DNA of 9,644 nt, from contig DCAW01000014.1 of the NCBI GenBank assembly GCA_002313895.1, forward strand, positions 1 through 9,644. The letters run 5' to 3'. This document shows, one piece after another, positions 6,394 through 9,644 of the stretch; position 1 is the stretch's first letter; each line of letters opens with the position of its first letter. Under the pieces are notes generated by a model, which saw nothing but the letters and a program-made list of their open reading frames with translations, ran no database searches and was not told the origin of the DNA. This DNA comes from Dehalococcoidia bacterium UBA1123. GTDB taxonomy: Bacteria; Chloroflexota; Dehalococcoidia; Lucifugimonadales; UBA1123. The position numbers were made by a program, and so were the translations under genes.

Positions 6394-7005
6394 TTACAGG
6401 TTGTCGCTTCGGATGTCCTGACGCAGGAAATCATTGCCTGCCATTGGGGCGGATTTTTCCGCGTCTAGCAAGGCAGGTAGGGCGTGATCGAGCCAGTCTC
6501 TAGAGCATAGCCCTAGGCCTAGAAACGGTGTCGGGCCGGCGGCGACATCAAACCACCCGGCCATTTGAGACTCTTCCAACTTCGGCGTGCCATCCGGCGG
6601 TGTAGTTTTTTTGATTCGTGAGAGCACCGCAAGGACTGCTTAGATATGATGCCTGCCCCAGGGCGGAGGCCAGTGCGCCCCGCTCAGGTCTTCCAGCGCC
6701 AGTATCGGAGTGTCGCCATCGTCGTCCCATCCCAGGAGTTTGGGGAGCCACGACGCAGTGGTTTGCGAGTACATACGATGTTTGAAACGCAGCCATTCCG
6801 ATGTGTCGAGGGTCGTCCCGATCTTGGCGAAGGCCGACGAACCGTCATCGAATCTCACGACCGACCGCTCGGCGGGTATGTATCCACGGTCTATCCGCAG
6901 CCACGAGACCGGGCGTCGGCCCATCAGTTTGGCTAGTCTTTCGGTACGAGGATGTTCGTTGATGCCCATTGGATGTCTGCGCCGGTTTATTCTGGATCGA
7001 GTCAC
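6394..7005 (-). pseudogene. APH-fold phosphotransferase (aminoglycoside/choline kinase family), broken
   Basis: The frame encodes the N-lobe and part of the C-lobe of an APH-type kinase. Visible elements are FAKIG with the ATP-binding Lys61, the helix-C-like TSEWLRFKHR, LLGWDDDGD, and the hinge LALEDLSGAHWPPPW. A TAA at 6642-6640 then interrupts the frame at codon 122. The same frame continues with AVLAVLSRI, PTPFLGLGLCSRDWLDHALP and the catalytic-loop remnant QDIRSDNL. That remnant keeps Asp and Asn but has Arg where family members have His. A second TAA (6396-6394) follows, so the metal-binding Asp segment and the last third of the domain are missing. The TAA could be one C-to-T change from a Gln codon. 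The start may be the GTG at 7005 or the ATG at 6969. I cannot tell what the intact kinase phosphorylated. Confidence 0.85.
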
Positions 7006-7011
7006 GCTCAG

Positions 7012-7020
7012 ATTTTACCA
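7012..7020 (-). promoter_or_regulatory. Extended -10 promoter of the kinase pseudogene
   Basis: The minus strand reads TGGTAAAAT, an extended -10 element with a 5-of-6 match to TATAAT. Only a weak -35-like sequence, TTCTCG, lies 18 nt upstream. The -10 ends 6 nt before the GTG at 7005, so initiation would fall at or next to the GTG. This suggests a leaderless start or use of the ATG at 6969. Confidence 0.45.
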
Positions 7021-7183
7021 CCGATCGGCCCGATTCGAGAAAGCACGCACGCGGAAATTTGTCGCTCACAATATGAAGGTCGTCATGCCAGGCAATGCAG
7101 CGCTAATAACGCGGGCTGAAACCAGTATGTGACGATCCGCCCGAAGAACTGGGTTGGCAATTCAATGTCTGTAGCCTGCTTGG

Positions 7184-7474
7184 CTAGCTTTTGCGCGGTC
7201 TGCCTCGCCGTTTTTGTGTTTCAGCTTCCCAGAAGTAAATGTCATCATCTACCCGCTTGACGACAAGCTGTTTGCCTTTCAATTTTGCTGCTGTTCCAAG
7301 ACGCCGTTTGACGGCGGCTGAAGTGTCGCCTTCCACCAGGCTCAGTTTCCCTGCTTTGCCTGGCTTCAATTGACTGACGTACCCGAAATATTCCTCCATG
7401 ATCTCGCCACGTTTTCCAGTCAGGGCGCACCGGACCACTGCTTCCTGCATAGGGATTAGGTCGAACACCGGCAT
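7184..7474 (-). CDS. Small uncharacterised protein with AT-hook-like basic tail
   Basis: A 96-residue product of a family I do not recognise. The ATG is firmly placed by GAGGAG (7486-7481) 6 nt upstream, so I consider this a real gene. The N-terminus MPVFDLIPMQEAVVRCALTG looks helical, the middle contains EEYFGYVSQL and VKRRLGTAAKLKGKQLVVKR, and the protein ends in KRRGRPRKS. The GRP core flanked by Arg/Lys matches the AT-hook motif, which inserts into the minor groove of AT-rich DNA. That and the net positive charge suggest a small DNA-binding or nucleoid-associated protein, but this is inference. There is no signal peptide or membrane segment. The upstream intergenic region is AT-rich and could be its own target. 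A 5-bp hairpin (TAGCC 7172-7176 with GGCTA 7182-7186) overlaps the stop codon but has no T-tract. Confidence 0.8.
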   Translation of the reverse strand: MPVFDLIPMQEAVVRCALTGKRGEIMEEYFGYVSQLKPGKAGKLSLVEGDTSAAVKRRLGTAAKLKGKQLVVKRVDDDIYFWEAETQKRRGRPRKS

Positions 7475-7540
7475 TCTTGGCTCCTCTCATTGAAGTCTCG
7501 GCAGGCCACGCTTACACAGATCGGCCACTTGCGCCAATAA

Positions 7541-7593
7541 TACTATTAACGACTCGAATTGGCGAGCGTATTGCTTACGAATTAACAATAGTA
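7541..7593. repeat. Inverted repeat in the divergent control region
   Basis: TACTATT (7541-7547) and AATAGTA (7587-7593) form a perfect 7-bp inverted repeat 39 bp apart. Between them are a direct repeat of CGAATT (7555-7560 and 7578-7583) and a short dyad, CTCG (7553-7556) with CGAG (7563-7566). The clustering in an AT-rich stretch upstream of a possible DNA-binding protein is compatible with an operator. Chance is also possible. Confidence 0.35.
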
Positions 7594-7767
7594 GTTGCAA
7601 TGCCTGGTTAACTAGAATGTTACGGATGATTGCGATCGGATTTTAACCTACAAGAGAATCGGATGACTTCTACGAATCAGGCCGTCAATAATTACAGGAA
7701 TCATTCGTTGTCAGAGTCCGAAGTTAACCGGCTTGCGATGCAATCTGCGTGAGCAGCGAGACGCGGG

Positions 7768-7795
7768 TTGCGTTTCGGGCACGAACCGCCATAAT
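7768..7795 (+). promoter_or_regulatory. Probable promoter of the flavin monooxygenase gene
   Basis: TTGCGT (7768-7773) and CATAAT (7790-7795) are separated by 16 nt. The predicted start is near 7802, giving a leader of about 37 nt that contains the AAGGAG ribosome binding site at 7824-7829. Confidence 0.5.
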
Positions 7796-7838
7796 GTAGG
7801 ACAACTAAGCTAACGGACGGCCCAAGGAGTAACGCTCG

Positions 7839-8906
7839 GTGAGATTTGGCATCTTTTCGCAAACGCCTGGATATGAAGGTTCTTCTGTGGCCCGACGGCA
7901 TTGGGAGACGGTTGAAGAGGTCGTGCTGGGAGAAGAACTGGGTTTCGAGACGGCGTGGCTGGCGGAGTCGGTGTTCTACCCGACGCGACCCATGTCCAAC
8001 CCTCTGATGGTGGCGATTGCCGCCGCTCAAAAAACCGAACGCATCAGATTCGGCACGCTGGCGGCTCAGGCTCCGCTGCATCATCCCTTCCACATGGCAA
8101 CTCAGGCCGCGACATGCGACATACTGACCAATGGACGACTCGACCTGTGCCTCGGCGGACGCTGGGGCGCGCCTGCCGGAGTGCCGCTGGGCAATCCCTC
8201 AGAGGTGTTGGGCCAGGAGAGTCGCGACCGCGTCGCCGAGGCCATCGAACTTATCAAGCTGGCGTGGACGGAGGAAGCTGTTAATTTTCAGGGCGAATAC
8301 TGGAGCGCAGAGAATCTGGCCGTTTTGCCGAAACCCGTGCAGCAGCCTCACGTCCCCGTGCAGTTGGCCGCGAATAGCAACGACACCTTCCCGTATGCTG
8401 CCAAGTTAGGTCTAGGCGTAATAGGAACACACCTGAGCCAACCCGATTTTCGGCTGGTTGACCGCCTCGCCGAGTTCGAGGCGTCGAAAATCCCCGATGC
8501 TCCGAACCCGCAGAATGCCTACGTCATGGTCTCGCTGTTCGTGGCCGAAACCCGTGAAGAGGCCCATCGCCTCACCAATCAGAACTGGCTAGAAAGCGAC
8601 TTGCAGGACGGGCTGGCGCTGATGAAGCGAATGGGCGTCGATCCCTCCCGAACGGACTTTGCCACTGGCGCGGTGGGTTGGCAAACATGGAACTTCGAGC
8701 GCGCCAAAGAGGTCTGCATCTATGATGACGTGTCAGGCTGTATCGAGCGATTACAGGAGCTTCAGGAGCGCATGCCCACCATGTACGAGTGCATCCTGGA
8801 ATTCAACCGCCGAGCCCGCATCCCCAGCGAGCGAGTGCAGGAATCAATGAGGCTGTTCGCTGAGAAGGTGATGCCGGCGTTGGAGGCCGTGTCTTCAGCG
8901 AGATAG
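7839..8906 (+). CDS. LLM-class flavin-dependent monooxygenase (luciferase-like)
   Basis: The 355-residue product is a bacterial-luciferase-like (TIM-barrel) oxidoreductase, a family that uses reduced FMN or F420 to oxidise or cleave small organic substrates. Supporting segments are MRFGIFSQTPG (first strand), AEELGFETAW-like EELGFETAWLAE, TERIRFGTLA, and the family signature region HPFHMATQAATCDILTNGR followed by LCLGGRW. VLPKPVQQPHVPVQLAAN and GTHLSQPDF come later. The stretch after strand 2 reads AESVFYP, whereas many relatives have E-H-x-F there, so the common His is absent. The start is a GTG, supported by AAGGAG 9 nt upstream and by the family N-terminus beginning at that residue. The gene is transcribed alone, away from the AT-hook-tailed gene, and ends at a probable terminator. 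The substrate cannot be inferred. Confidence 0.94.
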   Translation: MRFGIFSQTPGYEGSSVARRHWETVEEVVLGEELGFETAWLAESVFYPTRPMSNPLMVAIAAAQKTERIRFGTLAAQAPLHHPFHMATQAATCDILTNGRLDLCLGGRWGAPAGVPLGNPSEVLGQESRDRVAEAIELIKLAWTEEAVNFQGEYWSAENLAVLPKPVQQPHVPVQLAANSNDTFPYAAKLGLGVIGTHLSQPDFRLVDRLAEFEASKIPDAPNPQNAYVMVSLFVAETREEAHRLTNQNWLESDLQDGLALMKRMGVDPSRTDFATGAVGWQTWNFERAKEVCIYDDVSGCIERLQELQERMPTMYECILEFNRRARIPSERVQESMRLFAEKVMPALEAVSSAR

Positions 8907-8907
8907 T

Positions 8908-8935
8908 CGTGGTTGATCCAACTATTCACGTTTTT
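8908..8935 (+). terminator. Probable intrinsic terminator of the monooxygenase gene
   Basis: CGTGGTTG (8908-8915) pairs with CAAC (8919-8922) and CACG (8927-8930) around a 3-nt loop, with a 4-nt bulge on the 3' side. TTTTT follows at 8931-8935. It begins just after the monooxygenase stop and overlaps the stop of the convergent methyltransferase gene. Confidence 0.5.
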
Positions 8936-9644
8936 CGCCGATAGCCATGATGTGAGGGCTAACGCACATCATTGAGCACTCGTGTTCCACGGAGCGGACG
9001 AGTTCCAACAGCAGCGTTCGGCGTTCCGGGATGGCCCATCGGCTCTCGAAGTCGTTGGCGAGCCATCTAGGTCCCTGAATCGCAGCCATTTCGATCGGGT
9101 CAAACCCGCTGTCTGCGATTTCAGTTTCCAACTGGTCAGGAGTGTGCATGAAAGACGTCGTGAGGTAATCGGGCACGCCCCTGGGGTTGCGGTGCTGGCC
9201 GTTGTTGGAGTCCCTCGGAGGATATTTACGAAGTACGGATCGTCGATTGTTCCATCGGTAAGGCCGTCCATCAGAGTGACGAATCTGCAAACCACCGACA
9301 CGAATATCAGACCATCTGGACGCAGAACCCTACGAGCTTTTTGGAGGACGATAATCCGGTCGCTTCGTTCACTCAGGTGGTATAGCGGCCCCATCAACAA
9401 TACCGTGTAAAAAGATGCGTCCCCTTGTGTCAACGAACGTGCGTCACCGATGTTGATTGATGCGACCGGATTTCCGGGTTGGTTCCTGGAAGCATCCATC
9501 GCCTGAAGGACGTGTTTTTGCACTGGGTCTATCAGATGAACTTCGTGTCCTAAAGATGCCAGCCATAGAGAGTAAACGTCCGGGCTGCCTCCCACGTCCA
9601 ACACTTTTTGAGGTGGGGTTTGCATGTGCCGTAAGATAAGCTCC
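8922..9644 (-). pseudogene. Class I SAM-dependent methyltransferase, frameshifted, partial at right edge
   Basis: Two adjacent minus-strand frames make one methyltransferase. The upstream frame gives KVLDVGGSPDVYSLWLASLG (motif I), HLIDPV (acidic motif II), GDARSLTQGD, LLMGPLYHL, VLRPDGLIF and DDPYFVNILR. The downstream frame resumes with RDSNNGQHRNPRGVPDYLTT, GFDPIEMAAIQGPRWL and a C-terminus ending PHIMAIGEKRE. Restoring one base in the CTCCGAGGG stretch (9220-9212, minus) joins them, so a single-base deletion or an assembly error is likely. The ATG at 9625 is probably not the start: the codons before it, up to the window edge, read ELILRH, which suits the helix preceding motif I, so the true start lies outside. 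The glycine-rich loop is also changed (GGSPD where GGGTG-like sequence is usual), which supports real decay. The acceptor substrate is unknown. Confidence 0.82.

Larger units (their letters stand above)
7475..7838. other. 364-nt AT-rich divergent intergenic region
   Basis: This region separates the AT-hook-tailed gene (minus) from the flavin monooxygenase gene (plus). It holds an inverted repeat and a plus-strand promoter, listed separately. No convincing minus-strand promoter was found. On the plus strand an ATG at 7663 opens a 29-codon frame ending at a TGA at 7750-7752, product beginning MTSTNQAVNNYR, with only a weak AAGAG upstream. I do not call it a gene. Confidence 0.6.

Noticed and set aside
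6640..6642. Possible recoded stop codon in the kinase frame
   Set aside because: The codon is TAA, not the TGA or TAG used for selenocysteine or pyrrolysine, and a second lesion truncates the gene, so a pseudogene is simpler.
7663..7752. 29-codon plus-strand ORF in the divergent intergenic region
   Set aside because: It has only a weak ribosome binding site, no clear promoter of its own and no recognisable product.
9205..9225. Programmed frameshift in the methyltransferase gene
   Set aside because: No slippery heptamer with a downstream stimulatory structure was seen, and the family is normally one continuous frame.

Overview
The window looks like the chromosome of an uncultivated bacterium, most plausibly the SAR202/Dehalococcoidia side of Chloroflexota. 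This is an inference from gene content: two CaiB/BaiF CoA-transferases, an unusual crotonase and an LLM-class flavin monooxygenase lie close together, and that lineage is known for expansions of such families. No rRNA, tRNA, CRISPR array, transposase or attachment site was seen.

Layout. Bases 139-1377 (minus) encode the ribosome-assembly GTPase RsgA with a long basic N-terminal extension. It is preceded by a 521-nt non-coding stretch (1378-1898). On the minus strand this stretch holds a near-consensus sigma70 promoter, a leader rich in hairpins, a 25-codon ORF with a strong ribosome binding site, and a terminator-like hairpin before rsgA. This is the best candidate in the window for something undescribed: a small RNA or an attenuated leader. 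On the plus strand a right-handed beta-helix protein (1899-3035) follows.

It converges on a tight minus-strand operon: crotonase (6345-5500), CaiB/BaiF CoA-transferase A (5503-4307) and CaiB/BaiF CoA-transferase B (4310-3048). The genes are joined by ATGA and TTGA stop/start overlaps. A pathway that activates a carboxylic acid to a CoA thioester and processes it with a non-hydratase crotonase is the natural reading. The crotonase lacks both hydratase glutamates. Transferase A lacks the family's catalytic aspartate while B keeps it, which suggests that A and B may form one heteromeric enzyme.

Upstream of the operon lies an aminoglycoside-phosphotransferase-fold kinase pseudogene (7005-6394). 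It has an in-frame TAA and a lost C-terminus, and an extended -10 promoter is still visible. A 96-aa protein with an AT-hook-like tail (7474-7184, minus) and an LLM-class flavin monooxygenase (7839-8906, plus) diverge from a 364-nt AT-rich intergenic region. The monooxygenase ends at a probable terminator and converges on a class I methyltransferase (minus, running off the right edge) that is split by a single-base frameshift near 9212-9220.

Two decayed genes in under 10 kb suggest ongoing gene loss, although an assembly error could account for the methyltransferase frameshift.
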